From positions 862,186 through 926,185 of the forward strand of contig NZ_JACHGV010000001.1 of the NCBI RefSeq assembly GCF_014202475.1: a stretch of 64,000 bases of DNA, in the 5' to 3' direction. Source of the DNA: Streptomyces paradoxus. GTDB taxonomy: Bacteria > Actinomycetota > Actinomycetes > Streptomycetales > Streptomycetaceae. Below are positions 47,565-61,751 of the stretch, piece by piece (the stretch's first letter is position 1; the number at the start of each line of letters is the position of its first letter). A model generated the notes under the pieces. The model made no database searches. It was given only the letters and a program-made list of their open reading frames with translations, and was not told the DNA's origin. Both the position numbers and the translations under genes were made by a program.

Positions 47565-48887
47565 TTATGAGACGGCGGTCGGTTCGTCGGCCGGCAGGCT
47601 GTCCATGAAGGAGCTGACGGAGAAGACCGCGTTGCCGGCGCCGGGCGGGCCGTAGCCGGGGGGCGAGGAGAGGCCGAAGTCCTCCATGGTCTGCCGGTAC
47701 GCCTGGAGCAGGCGGATGTGGTACTCCAGCGGCGCGCCCTGCGGGTTGGCCTTGCCGAGCGGCGTCGTGGGCTCCGGGCACCAGGTGGTGAAGCGGGGCG
47801 TGATGCCGTGCGACATGAAGAAGCGCAGGCCCTCGGTGGTGGACGCGATGGCCTCGTCGACGGTCGTGAAACCGGAGGGCGCCGCCATCTCCACGCCGGC
47901 CACGAAGTTGGGGATGACGTTGCGGGCGCCGAAGATCTCGGCCGAGTCGAGGATGCGCTTGTGCCATTCGTCGCGGCCGACGTACCGCTCCTTGCCCGGG
48001 CAGTACAGCTCGAACAGGCGGCGGTCCCACACCTCGTAGTTGGGGTGGTAGATCTGCACGCCGTAGTCCTTGAAGCGCTGCACGTCGTCCTTGGGCAGCG
48101 CCTGCGCGACGACCTTGCCGATCCAGCGGCCCGGGAAGTGCTCCTCGATGGCCTTGGCGTACATGCCGTAGAAGTCGGCCTCGTCGCGGCCCTGGAGCTT
48201 GGAGGTGATGGCGCCGCCGGTGAGCGTGTACGCGGTCGACGCCTTCGCGGTGTCGTACCGGTTGATGATCTCCAGCGCCTCCAGGACCTCGTCGACGTCC
48301 TTCACGCCCGTGTACGGCCGCCCGGCCGCCTTGTGCTGGCGCCAGTTGTGGTTGATGTCGCAGTACTGGCACTCCTCCTTGGCGCCGAAGTACTGGCAGA
48401 CCCGGAAGACGGTCAGGTAGATCAGGTAGCCCCACTGGATGGTCGGGGCGACCTCCATGACCGACTTCCCGTTGGCCAGGGTGTGCCGGTAGTACTCGGG
48501 CATCGGCGGCACGCCGACGTCGGAGATCCGCTTGCCGTCGAGGTAGAGGCCGAGCACGCCGTCCTCGTTCGCCGCGACGCGGTAGGGCGAGGACGGGTTC
48601 ACCCGCACCGAGACGACCGTGCGGCGCAGGTCGTATGGGCCGCCGGTGAGGATGATCTCCTCCGGCGGGCGGCGCAGCGCGGCCTCGCCCAGTTCGGGCA
48701 GGGTGCCGTGGTCGAAGGAGAAGATGAAGTACGACTTCGGCTTGACCTCGCCGCCCTCGTTGTCGCTGAGCGCGGACGGGTCGAAGGCGACGCCGCCGCG
48801 GAGCAGGTCCTCCTTGAAGACGGCCTCCCGCGGCACGTGCGGGAACCGCTCCATCAGATCCTCGACCAGCGCGGTACGGCTGCCCAT
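47565..48887 (-). CDS. Radical SAM protein of unknown function, CX8CX2C cluster
   Basis: 440 residues. The cluster site is VCQYFGAKEECQYCDINHNW, with Cys164, Cys173 and Cys176, i.e. CX8CX2C rather than CX3CX2C. The barrel downstream has BioB/HydE-like features: STAYTLTGGAITS, IYHPNYEVWDRRLFELYCPG and WHKRILDSAEIFG, then VIPNFVAGVEMAAP. About 150 residues precede the barrel and are unassigned. It stands alone with its own terminator. The reaction is unknown; a lyase- or synthase-type modification of a small molecule is a guess from the barrel type. Confidence 0.82.
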   Translation of the reverse strand: MGSRTALVEDLMERFPHVPREAVFKEDLLRGGVAFDPSALSDNEGGEVKPKSYFIFSFDHGTLPELGEAALRRPPEEIILTGGPYDLRRTVVSVRVNPSSPYRVAANEDGVLGLYLDGKRISDVGVPPMPEYYRHTLANGKSVMEVAPTIQWGYLIYLTVFRVCQYFGAKEECQYCDINHNWRQHKAAGRPYTGVKDVDEVLEALEIINRYDTAKASTAYTLTGGAITSKLQGRDEADFYGMYAKAIEEHFPGRWIGKVVAQALPKDDVQRFKDYGVQIYHPNYEVWDRRLFELYCPGKERYVGRDEWHKRILDSAEIFGARNVIPNFVAGVEMAAPSGFTTVDEAIASTTEGLRFFMSHGITPRFTTWCPEPTTPLGKANPQGAPLEYHIRLLQAYRQTMEDFGLSSPPGYGPPGAGNAVFSVSSFMDSLPADEPTAVS

Positions 48888-49015
48888 CCCGACTCTCCTC
48901 CCGGTTCGGACGTACGACTCCTCACGGTATGCCCATCGGTGTACGCGGCCGGTACCGGGTCCCCCCGAGCCGACGGAATGCCCCGTTCGGGATGGTTTTC
49001 GGCAGAGGCCGCGGG

Positions 49016-51491
<2,476 letters not shown>

Positions 51492-51569
51492 CCGTCCGGG
51501 GGCGGCGACGCCCCGTCGGCCGGGCAGGCGCGTGACCCTCCGGGCAGGCGGTAGCTCGCAAGGCGGTGA

Positions 51570-51592
51570 CTGGCGGGCGATCCTCCCGCCAG
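51570..51592 (+). terminator. Terminator after aldO
   Basis: An 8-bp perfect stem (CTGGCGGG / CCCGCCAG, 7-base loop), lying between aldO and the convergent small regulator gene. Confidence 0.65.
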
Positions 51593-51686
51593 GCCGTCGG
51601 GAGGCGGTGACGTGCGGGCCGCCCCCGGTGAGGCCGTGGGGAGGGCGTCCGGGCCGGCACGCAGGGTGCCGGGCGAAGGGTGTCGG

Positions 51687-52037
51687 TCAGGTCGCCGCGT
51701 GGGGGCGGCCGCCGGTGGCGGAGGTCGTGACGCGGGCGGCCTCGTCCTGGACGAGCAGGGACATCAGGGACGCCACGGTCAGGCCCGCCTCGGCCGGGTG
51801 GCGCAGCACCTTGCCGGGGTCGATCCGGTACGTGTTGCTGCGCCCCTCCCGGGTGTGGGAGAGGTATCCGTCCTGCTCAAGGTCGGCGATGATCTTCTGC
51901 ACGGCTCGCTCGGTGAGCCGGCAGTGGGCCGCGATGTCGCGGATACGAGCGTTGTGATCGTCGGCAATGGCGGCCAGCACGCGGGCATGGTTGGTGAGGA
52001 ACGTCCATCCGCTGTGTGGCTCGGGCACTCCATCCAT
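51687..52037 (-). CDS. Small winged helix-turn-helix regulator (MarR/ArsR-like)
   Basis: 116 residues. The core HARVLAAIADDHNARIRDIA followed by CRLTERAVQKIIADLEQDGY and a GRSNTYRID wing is a single winged-helix domain. There is no obvious sensor domain. The ATG at 52037 appears leaderless: a TAGAGT -10 (minus strand, 52049-52044) ends 6 nt before it, with TTGGGT 18 bp further up. It is divergent from the STAS-ANTAR gene. Confidence 0.82.
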   Translation of the reverse strand: MDGVPEPHSGWTFLTNHARVLAAIADDHNARIRDIAAHCRLTERAVQKIIADLEQDGYLSHTREGRSNTYRIDPGKVLRHPAEAGLTVASLMSLLVQDEAARVTTSATGGRPHAAT

Positions 52038-52171
52038 GCGCCCACTCTAGCGACCGAACATTCATGCACCCAAAAACACGTACTTGGTTTCATGTATCGA
52101 TTGACGTGTATGGGGTAGAGGGGCAACGCTGGAAGCGGAGGCAAGGCGAAAGAGCAAGGGAGAACAGGGCC

Positions 52172-52936
52172 ATGCCGGAGCCTGCGTACTCTGCGGTGCC
52201 CCACCCGCGGGAGGGCGCCGTACCCACGGCGGGCGACAGTGCGCCGGCGGCGGTCCCGCCCTGCATGGCGACCATGGACGTCGTTCCGGACGGCGACCGC
52301 ATGACCGTGTCGATGTGGGGTGAACTCGACCTGGGCAGCAGGAGGTTGCTGCCCGAGCTGTACGACATGCTCACACTGTCGGGCGGCGGCGTCGACCTGC
52401 GTCTGGACGCCGTCGGGTTCTGCGACTGCTCCGGCCTCAGCACCCTGCTCGATCTGCACACCCGCGCGGTCGACGAGGGCAAGACGGTCACCATCTCGTC
52501 CTGCGGGCTCGCGGTCGAGCGTCTTCTCGACCTGACCGGCACCCGGGAGCTGTTCACGGCCCCCGCCCGGCCGGAGCGCCCCGCGCCCCCGGCCCGGCCC
52601 GACACCGGCCCAACGGAGGAGAGCAGCCAGGACCTCCGCGCCGAAGTCGCCCAGCTGCGCCGCGCCATGCAGACCCGCCCCACCATCGACCTGGCCCGCG
52701 GCATCCTGATGGCCTCCTTCAACCTGACCCCCGAGGCGGCCTGGAGCGTGCTGGTCAGGACGTCCCAGAACACCAACACCAAGCTGCACCACCTGGCCCA
52801 GGACCTGGTGGGCACCGTCCGCGGCAGCACACTGCCCCAGCAGGTGCAACAGCAGCTTTCCGCCGCGGTCGCCGGTGCGAGCCGCCCGGACGAGGCCGCG
52901 GCCTGCCCGGCAGGCGCCGTCGAGGACCGGGACTGA
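52172..52936 (+). CDS. STAS domain - ANTAR domain protein
   Basis: 254 residues from ATG 52172 (GGGAGAAC upstream). The N-terminal anti-anti-sigma (STAS) domain spans about residues 35-130, with FCDCSGLSTLLDLHTRAVDE surrounding the usual phosphorylatable Ser. The C-terminal ANTAR RNA-binding domain is LRRAMQTRPTIDLARGILMA with the following helices. ANTAR proteins act by antitermination on hairpin RNA; joined to STAS it may couple a partner-switching signal to transcript elongation. Target unknown. Confidence 0.85.
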   Translation: MPEPAYSAVPHPREGAVPTAGDSAPAAVPPCMATMDVVPDGDRMTVSMWGELDLGSRRLLPELYDMLTLSGGGVDLRLDAVGFCDCSGLSTLLDLHTRAVDEGKTVTISSCGLAVERLLDLTGTRELFTAPARPERPAPPARPDTGPTEESSQDLRAEVAQLRRAMQTRPTIDLARGILMASFNLTPEAAWSVLVRTSQNTNTKLHHLAQDLVGTVRGSTLPQQVQQQLSAAVAGASRPDEAAACPAGAVEDRD

Positions 52937-53036
52937 GACACCGGGCACCGGCGCCACCGGTCTGAGGCATCATGGGCAGGCCATGCCCGGCCACCCCGCT
53001 CCTCCCCGGGCGCGCACTTTATAAAGCCCCTTTCCA

Positions 53037-53071
53037 AACCCCTTGTCGAAAGTCCCGGCAGCCCATAGCCT
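53037..53071 (+). promoter_or_regulatory. ROK-gene promoter with shared operator motif
   Basis: TTGTCG (53043-53048), 17-bp spacer, TAGCCT (53066-53071) form a plausible promoter. The motif AACCCCTTGTCGAA (53037-53050) covers the -35 and recurs, with one change, on the -35 of the transporter operon. A separate CTTTATAAAG palindrome lies just upstream (53017-53026). Confidence 0.6.
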
Positions 53072-53134
53072 TGCGCCGCGCCGGTGCCGACGTCGACCCG
53101 GCCCGGCCGGTCTGGGAAGGAATGGGGCACCCCG

Positions 53135-54382
53135 GTGAAGCGCACATCACGTGACATCCGCACCGCGAACCGCTACGAGGTGCTGCGCCAGATCATCGCG
53201 GAGTCACCCACCTCCCGGCAGGAACTGGCAGCGGCGACGGGCCTCAGCCTCGCCACGGTCGCCACCCTCGTCGGCGAACTGCTCGACCTCCGCATGATCA
53301 CCGAGGTCGGCTTCGAGGACTCGGCGGGCGGGCGTCCCCGGGGCCTGGTCGCGGTCAACTCCTCGGGGGGCGCGCTGATCGGCGTCGACATCGCCGAGAC
53401 GTACGTCCATGTCGAGCTGTTCGACCTCGGGCTGAACGTGCTGGCCCGCGCCGAGGAGGACGTCCGGCCCAGCGAGAGCCTGCCCGAGCAGGTGGTGGGC
53501 CACGTGGCCACCGCCGTCGGCTCGGTGGTGACACAGGCCGGCATCGAGGGCGCCCGGGTGCTCGGCGTCGGCGTGAGCGTGCCGGGACAGGTGGACCGCG
53601 CGACCGGCATCTCGGAGTACGCGCCCAACTGGGACTGGCACGACGTACCGCTCCTCGACCTGCTCACCGAGCACATCGCCTACCCGCTCTACCTGGACAA
53701 CCCGCTGCGCGCCAGCGCGGTCGCCGAGCTGTGGTTCGGGGCGGCGCGCGGACGCGGGAACGCCGTGGTGGTCAACCTCGGGACCGGCGTGGGAGCCGGG
53801 CTCGTCCTGGGCGGCGGGCTGCACCGGGGCGTCAGCAACAGCGCCGGCGAGTGGGGCCACACCACGATGGTGCTGGACGGGCGCCTGTGCCGCTGCGGCA
53901 ACCACGGCTGCGTGGAGACGTACGTGGGGGCGCGCGGCATCATGCTGAACCTGCGGGAGATCGGCCCCGACAGCGAGCTGCTGCACGCGGACGACCAGAC
54001 GGCGACCATCGACGCCCTGGCCCGCGGAGTCGCGTCAAACGACCCGGTGGCACGCCGGGCCGTCCACGAGACCGCCCGCTATCTGGGCGCCGGTGTCGCG
54101 GACCTGGTGAACCTGTTCAACCCCGAGATCGTCGTGCTGAGCAGCTGGGTCGCCCGCACCCTGGGCGAACCGCTGCTGCACGAAGTGCGCGAGGCCGTGA
54201 CCCGGCACGCGCTGCCGCGGCCGCTGGCCGCCACCGAGATCGTCCTCTCCCCGATCCCCACCGATTCGGTGTGCCTGGGCGCGGCGACGTTCGCGCTGGA
54301 GGGCGCGCTCCAGACCGTCGGGCAGAAGAACGGCAAACGCACCGCACCCGTGAGGAGCCGCACCACCGCCCCACCGTCGTAG
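53135..54382 (+). CDS. ROK-family transcriptional repressor
   Basis: 415 residues from GTG 53135 (VKRTSRDIRTANRY). The N-terminal winged helix includes TSRQELAAATGLSLATVATL. The sugar-kinase-like ROK domain has GVDIAETYVHVELFDLG, GTGVGAGLVLGGGLHRGVSN and the zinc signature CRCGNHGCVETYVG. It is an XylR/NagC-type repressor sensing a sugar. It directly precedes, on the same strand, a sugar ABC transporter and beta-galactosidase operon. A shared promoter motif suggests it represses both itself and the operon; the inducer is probably galactosidic. Confidence 0.88.
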   Translation: MKRTSRDIRTANRYEVLRQIIAESPTSRQELAAATGLSLATVATLVGELLDLRMITEVGFEDSAGGRPRGLVAVNSSGGALIGVDIAETYVHVELFDLGLNVLARAEEDVRPSESLPEQVVGHVATAVGSVVTQAGIEGARVLGVGVSVPGQVDRATGISEYAPNWDWHDVPLLDLLTEHIAYPLYLDNPLRASAVAELWFGAARGRGNAVVVNLGTGVGAGLVLGGGLHRGVSNSAGEWGHTTMVLDGRLCRCGNHGCVETYVGARGIMLNLREIGPDSELLHADDQTATIDALARGVASNDPVARRAVHETARYLGAGVADLVNLFNPEIVVLSSWVARTLGEPLLHEVREAVTRHALPRPLAATEIVLSPIPTDSVCLGAATFALEGALQTVGQKNGKRTAPVRSRTTAPPS

Positions 54383-54471
54383 CGATCTCGCGACGGCGGA
54401 ACCAACTCCTCCGCACCCCCCGCCTGTTCGAAATCGCGAACCGGACACAACGCTTCGTACAGACTTCGTCC

Positions 54472-54507
54472 AACCCCTTGCCGAAGCCTTAGCCGAAGCT
54501 CTAGCGT
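54472..54507 (+). promoter_or_regulatory. Transporter-lacZ operon promoter with shared operator motif
   Basis: TTGCCG (54478-54483), 18-bp spacer, TAGCGT (54502-54507) form a promoter with a start near 54514. AACCCCTTGCCGAA (54472-54485) overlaps the -35 and matches the ROK-promoter site at 13 of 14 bases. GCCGAAGC is repeated 12-13 bp downstream. Confidence 0.6.
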
Positions 54508-54613
54508 CCCGCACCGCACCTCTCTTTGAGCCATCTGGCGCGAGCCCCCGGGCCGTGAGCCATCAGGCAGTGAGCCGCAGAGCCGCAGCCGCACTCGAGA
54601 CAAGGACGTCAGC

Positions 54614-55876
54614 ATGTCGGCATCGAGCAACATGAACTGGGACCGCCGGAACGTACTGCGGGCCGCGATGGGCCTGGCCGCCGCGGGCGGGCTGGCCGCG
54701 TGCGGCAGCAACACCGGGCGCAGTGGCGGCGGGTCGGGTGACACCCTCGTCCAGTACTTCCACGCCTACGGTGAGGCCGGCGTCGAGCAGGCCGTCAAGC
54801 GGTACGCGAAGGCGTACAAGGACGCCAACGTCACCACGCAGTGGATCACCGGTTCCAACTTCGAGCAGAAGCTGTTCGCCGCGCTGCTCACCAAGAACGC
54901 GCCGGACGTCTTCGAGTTCCACCCGCAGATCCAGCTCATCAAGAGCGGTCAGGTGGCCGACCTGACCGACATCATCGAGCCGGTCAAGGACGACTTCAAC
55001 CAGGCCGACATCAAGTCGCACACGGTCGACGGCAAGATATACGGCGTCCGGATGATCGACGACCCGCAGTTCTTCTTCTACCGTCCCTCGATGTTCGAGA
55101 AGGCGGGGGTCGAGGTGCCGAAGACCCTCGAGGAGCTGATCGAGGCCGCCGCGAAGCTCAAGACCAGCAAGGTCAAGGGCGCCTACCTCGGCAACGACCT
55201 CACGCCCGTGCAGCACAACCTGATCTGGTCCGCCGGTGCCGACACCCTCACCGCGGACAACAAGCCCGCCTTCAACACCGACGCCGTCGCCGACGGCCTC
55301 AAGCAGCTGCGCGGCCTGTTCACCAGCGGCGACCTCCTGCTCGGCGCCCCCGCCGACTGGTGGGACCCGTCGGCCTTCACGCAGGGCCTGACGGCGATGC
55401 AGTGGTGCGGCATGTGGGCCATGCCGGTCATGCAGAAGGCGCTCGGCGACGACATCGGCATCTTCCCCTTCCCGAAGGTCGGTTCCGCCGGCAAGGAGTC
55501 CGTCTACAACGGCGGCTGGTCGATGTTCGTCAACGCCAAGGGCAAGAACGTCGAGGCGGCCAAGGAGTACGTCAAGTGGCTGTGGATCGACCAGAAGAAG
55601 CACCAGGAGGACTTCGCCACCTCCTACGGCTTCCACATCCCGCCGCGCACCTCCCTCGCGCAGTCCGCCACCAAGCTCAAGTCCGGTCTGCCGGCCGAGG
55701 GCGTGAAGCTCTTCAACGAGTTCGGCCACTTCGACAACATCGGCTGGACCCAGGCGATGATCGCCGCGATCAACGATGTCATGGCGAACTCCGTCCGCAA
55801 GAACGGCGACCCCAAGGCCCAGCTCGCCGCCGCTGAGAAGAAGGTCAACACCGAGCTCAAGAAGCTCTTCGGATAG
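54614..55876 (+). CDS. Carbohydrate ABC transporter substrate-binding lipoprotein
   Basis: 420 residues. The signal peptide begins DRRNVLRAAMGLAAAGGLAA with a twin-Arg and ends in a lipobox (LAAC), so it is a Tat-exported lipoprotein. The mature protein is a family 1 solute-binding protein, like MalE: VTTQWITGSNFEQKLFAALL and DPQFFFYRPSMFEKAGVE are typical. It probably captures a galactoside or oligosaccharide, given the lacZ gene three genes downstream. It has its own promoter, shared with the permeases. Confidence 0.92.
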   Translation: MSASSNMNWDRRNVLRAAMGLAAAGGLAACGSNTGRSGGGSGDTLVQYFHAYGEAGVEQAVKRYAKAYKDANVTTQWITGSNFEQKLFAALLTKNAPDVFEFHPQIQLIKSGQVADLTDIIEPVKDDFNQADIKSHTVDGKIYGVRMIDDPQFFFYRPSMFEKAGVEVPKTLEELIEAAAKLKTSKVKGAYLGNDLTPVQHNLIWSAGADTLTADNKPAFNTDAVADGLKQLRGLFTSGDLLLGAPADWWDPSAFTQGLTAMQWCGMWAMPVMQKALGDDIGIFPFPKVGSAGKESVYNGGWSMFVNAKGKNVEAAKEYVKWLWIDQKKHQEDFATSYGFHIPPRTSLAQSATKLKSGLPAEGVKLFNEFGHFDNIGWTQAMIAAINDVMANSVRKNGDPKAQLAAAEKKVNTELKKLFG

Positions 55877-55896
55877 ACCGCCGGACGGATCTCGAC

Positions 55897-56865
55897 ATGT
55901 CGACCACCACCACACGCGGGGTCGCCAAGAACCCCGCCCCGGCCAAGGTCTCCAAGGACCGGCCGCGGCGGGGCCTCAGGGCGAACAGCACCTTCAACTT
56001 CTGGCTCTTCACCGGGCCCTTCCTCATCGGCCTGGTGATCTTCGTCTTCGTGCCCATCGGCTGGAGCGTCTGGCTCAGCTTCTTCGAGGCACGCTTCACC
56101 GTCACACCCAGCCAGTTCGTCGGCTTCGAAAACTACGCGGCGATCCTGCAGGACGAGGATTTCCGGAACTCCCTCGTCACGTTCACCGTGTTCGCCGCAT
56201 TCATCGTGCCCGCCACCTGGGCCCTCTCGCTGGGCCTGGCGCTGCTGGTCAACCGGTTGCGGTTCATGCGGGCGTTCGCCCGGTCGGTGTTCTTCCTTCC
56301 GACCGCCGTCAGCTATGTCGCCGCCTCGCTGATCTGGAAGATGTCCATCTTCAACGGCGTCCGTTTCGGCCTCGCCAACACCGTTCTCAGCTGGTTCGGC
56401 GTCGAGAACATCGCCTGGCTGTCCAGCCCCGATCCGCCCTGGTACTGGCTGGTCATCGTGACCGTCCGCCTGTGGCTCCAGTCGGGCTTCTACATGATCC
56501 TCTTCATCGCGGCGCTGCAGAACATCCCGCGGGAGCTGTACGAGGCAGCCTCCCTCGACGGCGCCAAGCCGGGCTGGCAGACCTTCCGGCACATCACACT
56601 GCCCCAGCTGCGGGCGACCTCGACCGCGGTGATCCTGCTCCTGCTCGTCGCCGCCTACCAGGCCTTCGACGAGTTCTTCAACCTGCTGCCCAAGGCCACG
56701 TGGGGCCAGCCGCCGCTGGTGGAGCTCTACAAGATGGCCCTCGGCGAGAACCAGAACTACGGCGCGGGCAGCGCGGGCGCGGTCGTCCTGACCCTGCTCA
56801 TCTGCGCCGTGACCCTGCTCCAGGGCAAGATCATGGGCTTCGGAAGGGGTGAGGAGTCCAAGTGA
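55897..56865 (+). CDS. Sugar ABC transporter permease, MalF type
   Basis: 322 residues with six membrane helices after a basic N-terminus. The EAA loop that contacts the ATPase is YEAASLDGAKPGWQTFRHIT. It is 20 bp after the binding-protein gene. No ATPase is in the operon; these transporters in Streptomyces often share a common ATPase such as MsiK, encoded elsewhere. Confidence 0.93.
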   Translation: MSTTTTRGVAKNPAPAKVSKDRPRRGLRANSTFNFWLFTGPFLIGLVIFVFVPIGWSVWLSFFEARFTVTPSQFVGFENYAAILQDEDFRNSLVTFTVFAAFIVPATWALSLGLALLVNRLRFMRAFARSVFFLPTAVSYVAASLIWKMSIFNGVRFGLANTVLSWFGVENIAWLSSPDPPWYWLVIVTVRLWLQSGFYMILFIAALQNIPRELYEAASLDGAKPGWQTFRHITLPQLRATSTAVILLLLVAAYQAFDEFFNLLPKATWGQPPLVELYKMALGENQNYGAGSAGAVVLTLLICAVTLLQGKIMGFGRGEESK

Positions 56866-57743
56866 CCATCACAGCACCCGACATCGACAAGGCCGCGAAG
56901 CCGGTCAAGGTCAAGCGCGGCGGAGTCATCGGGAACACCGGTCTGTACATCGCGACCGGCGTCGCCACCGTCCTGTTCCTGATCCCCTTCTACCTGATCG
57001 TCCGCAACGCCTTGATGACGGACCCGGAGATCACGGGCGAGGAGTGGAAGTGGTTCCCCACCTCCATCCAGTGGGGCAACATCACCGAACCCTTCGACGA
57101 CGTCACCGTCGACTTCGCCCGGTCCCTGTGGAACTCCGTCGTCGTCGCCGTCCTGCACACCGCCGGCATCCTGCTGATCTGCTCGATGGCCGGGTACGGC
57201 CTCGCCCGCATCCCGTACAGGCACGCCAACAAGGTGTTCTACGCCGTCCTGGCCACCCTGATGGTTCCCACGGCCGTCACCTTCGTGCCGAGCTTCGTTC
57301 TGGTCTCGTCCCTCGGCTGGGTGGACAGTTACCGGGGTCTCATCATCCCGGGCCTCTTCAGTGGTTTCACGTGCTTCCTGTTCCGGCAGTACTTCCTGGG
57401 GTTCCCGAAGGAGCTCGAGGAGGCGGCGCGGGTGGACGGGCTCGGCTACTGGGGCGCGTACTGGCGGGTCGTCGTGCCGAACTCGCTGAACTTCTTCGCG
57501 GCCATCGCCACGATCACCTTCATCAACGGCTGGAACGCCTTCCTGTGGCCGCTGGTCATCGGACAGGATCCGAGTGCCTGGACAGTCCAAGTGGCGCTGT
57601 CGTCGTATATGACGAACCAGACCGTCAACTACCACCTGATCTTCATGGCCACCGCCATCTCGATCCTGCCCCTGATCTTCGTCTTCCTCTTCCTCCAGCG
57701 CTGGCTGGTGCAGGGGATCGCACAGACCGGCATCAAGGGCTGA
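56862..57743 (+). CDS. Sugar ABC transporter permease, MalG type
   Basis: 293 residues starting at a GTG that overlaps the MalF-type stop (GTGA). It has six membrane helices and the EAA loop EEAARVDGLGYWGAYWRVVV. It pairs with the preceding permease to form the membrane channel, and is 12 bp before lacZ. Confidence 0.93.
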   Translation: MTITAPDIDKAAKPVKVKRGGVIGNTGLYIATGVATVLFLIPFYLIVRNALMTDPEITGEEWKWFPTSIQWGNITEPFDDVTVDFARSLWNSVVVAVLHTAGILLICSMAGYGLARIPYRHANKVFYAVLATLMVPTAVTFVPSFVLVSSLGWVDSYRGLIIPGLFSGFTCFLFRQYFLGFPKELEEAARVDGLGYWGAYWRVVVPNSLNFFAAIATITFINGWNAFLWPLVIGQDPSAWTVQVALSSYMTNQTVNYHLIFMATAISILPLIFVFLFLQRWLVQGIAQTGIKG

Positions 57744-60629
<2,886 letters not shown>

Positions 60630-60687
60630 GAAACTGATTAATCGATTGACCGATTGATCGACATTCCGAGAGTGTCGGGGTGTCATC
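60630..60687. promoter_or_regulatory. AT-rich element with CGATTGA repeats
   Basis: A locally AT-rich stretch begins right after lacZ. Around 60644-60661 it carries two CGATTGA copies followed by TCGA, so it can also pair with itself. TTGACC (60647-60652) is -35-like, but no good -10 is 16-19 bp away. It may be the promoter or operator of the ABC-2 genes. Confidence 0.35.
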
Positions 60688-60721
60688 AGCGGCCGGTCGG
60701 CCCTCGTGCCGACCGGCCGCT
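60688..60721. terminator. Terminator after lacZ
   Basis: A perfect 13-bp hairpin (AGCGGCCGGTCGG / CCGACCGGCCGCT, 8-base loop). Confidence 0.85.
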
Positions 60722-60754
60722 GCTGTGTTCACCGCAAGGGAGTTGGTGGGTCAG

Positions 60755-61750
60755 TTGAGTGTCGCCATCGAGGTCCGCGGGCTGTCCCGTACCTTCCACA
60801 CCACCGTCCGCCGGCCCGGCTTCACGGGTGCCGTCCGGTCCCTGGTCAACCCCGAGCGGGTGGCCAAGCACGCCGTCTCCGACATCACCTTCGACGTGGC
60901 CGCGGGCGAACTCCTCGCCCTGCTCGGGCCGAACGGCGCCGGCAAGTCCACCACCATCAAGATCCTCACCGGCATCCTCACGCCCACGTCCGGCGAGGCC
61001 CGGGTCGCGGGCGTGGTGCCGTACCGGGAGCGGGAGCGCAACGCCCGCAACGTCGGCGCCGTGTTCGGGCAGCGCACCCAGCTGTGGTGGGACCTGCCGG
61101 TGCGCGAGTCGTTCGCGATCCTGCGGGACATCTACGAGGTGCCGAAGGCCGAACACGCCGCCCGGCTGAAGGAGTTCGACGACATCCTGGAGCTGTCGTC
61201 CTTCTGGGACACCCGGGTCCGTCACCTCTCCCTCGGCCAGCGGGTGCGCAGCGACCTGGCCGCCGCCCTGCTGCACGACCCGCCGGTCGTGTTCCTCGAC
61301 GAGCCGACCATCGGCATGGACGTGGTGGTGAAGGAGCAGGTGCGGGAGTTCCTGCGGCACCAGGTGGAGCAGCGCGGCCGTACGGTGCTGCTGACCACGC
61401 ACGACATGACGGAGGTCGAGCGGCTCGCCGAGCGGGTCGTGCTGGTCAACCACGGCCGGCTGATGCTGGACGGCTCGCTCGACGAGATCCGCCGGAAGTT
61501 CGGCTCGACGTGGCAGGTGCGGGCCACCCTGGCCGATCCGCACGCCGAGGTCGTCCCTCCGCCGGGCACCGCGCTGCTGCGGCACGCGGGCGCGCAGGTC
61601 GTGTTCGGTCCCGCCGGGCCCGCCGCGCTCACCGTCCAGCAGGCGCTGAAAGCGGTGATCGAGCGGTTCGAGGTGACGGACATCGCCCTGGACGAAGCGG
61701 ACCTCGAGGACGTGATGCGGGCCGCGTACGCGCATGCCGGGGAGATCTGA
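60755..61750 (+). CDS. ABC-2 exporter ATP-binding protein
   Basis: 331 residues from TTG 60755; GTG 60746 is an in-frame alternative closer to AAGGGAG. Walker A is GPNGAGKSTTIK, the signature LSLGQRVRSDLAAAL and Walker B VVFLDEPTIGMD. It shows the DrrA/NatA-like layout with a C-terminal dimerisation tail. The start is followed by VAIEVRGLSRTFH. It is coupled to two permease genes (1-bp gaps), forming an export system. Substrate unknown. Confidence 0.92.
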   Translation: MSVAIEVRGLSRTFHTTVRRPGFTGAVRSLVNPERVAKHAVSDITFDVAAGELLALLGPNGAGKSTTIKILTGILTPTSGEARVAGVVPYRERERNARNVGAVFGQRTQLWWDLPVRESFAILRDIYEVPKAEHAARLKEFDDILELSSFWDTRVRHLSLGQRVRSDLAAALLHDPPVVFLDEPTIGMDVVVKEQVREFLRHQVEQRGRTVLLTTHDMTEVERLAERVVLVNHGRLMLDGSLDEIRRKFGSTWQVRATLADPHAEVVPPPGTALLRHAGAQVVFGPAGPAALTVQQALKAVIERFEVTDIALDEADLEDVMRAAYAHAGEI

Positions 61751-61751
61751 C

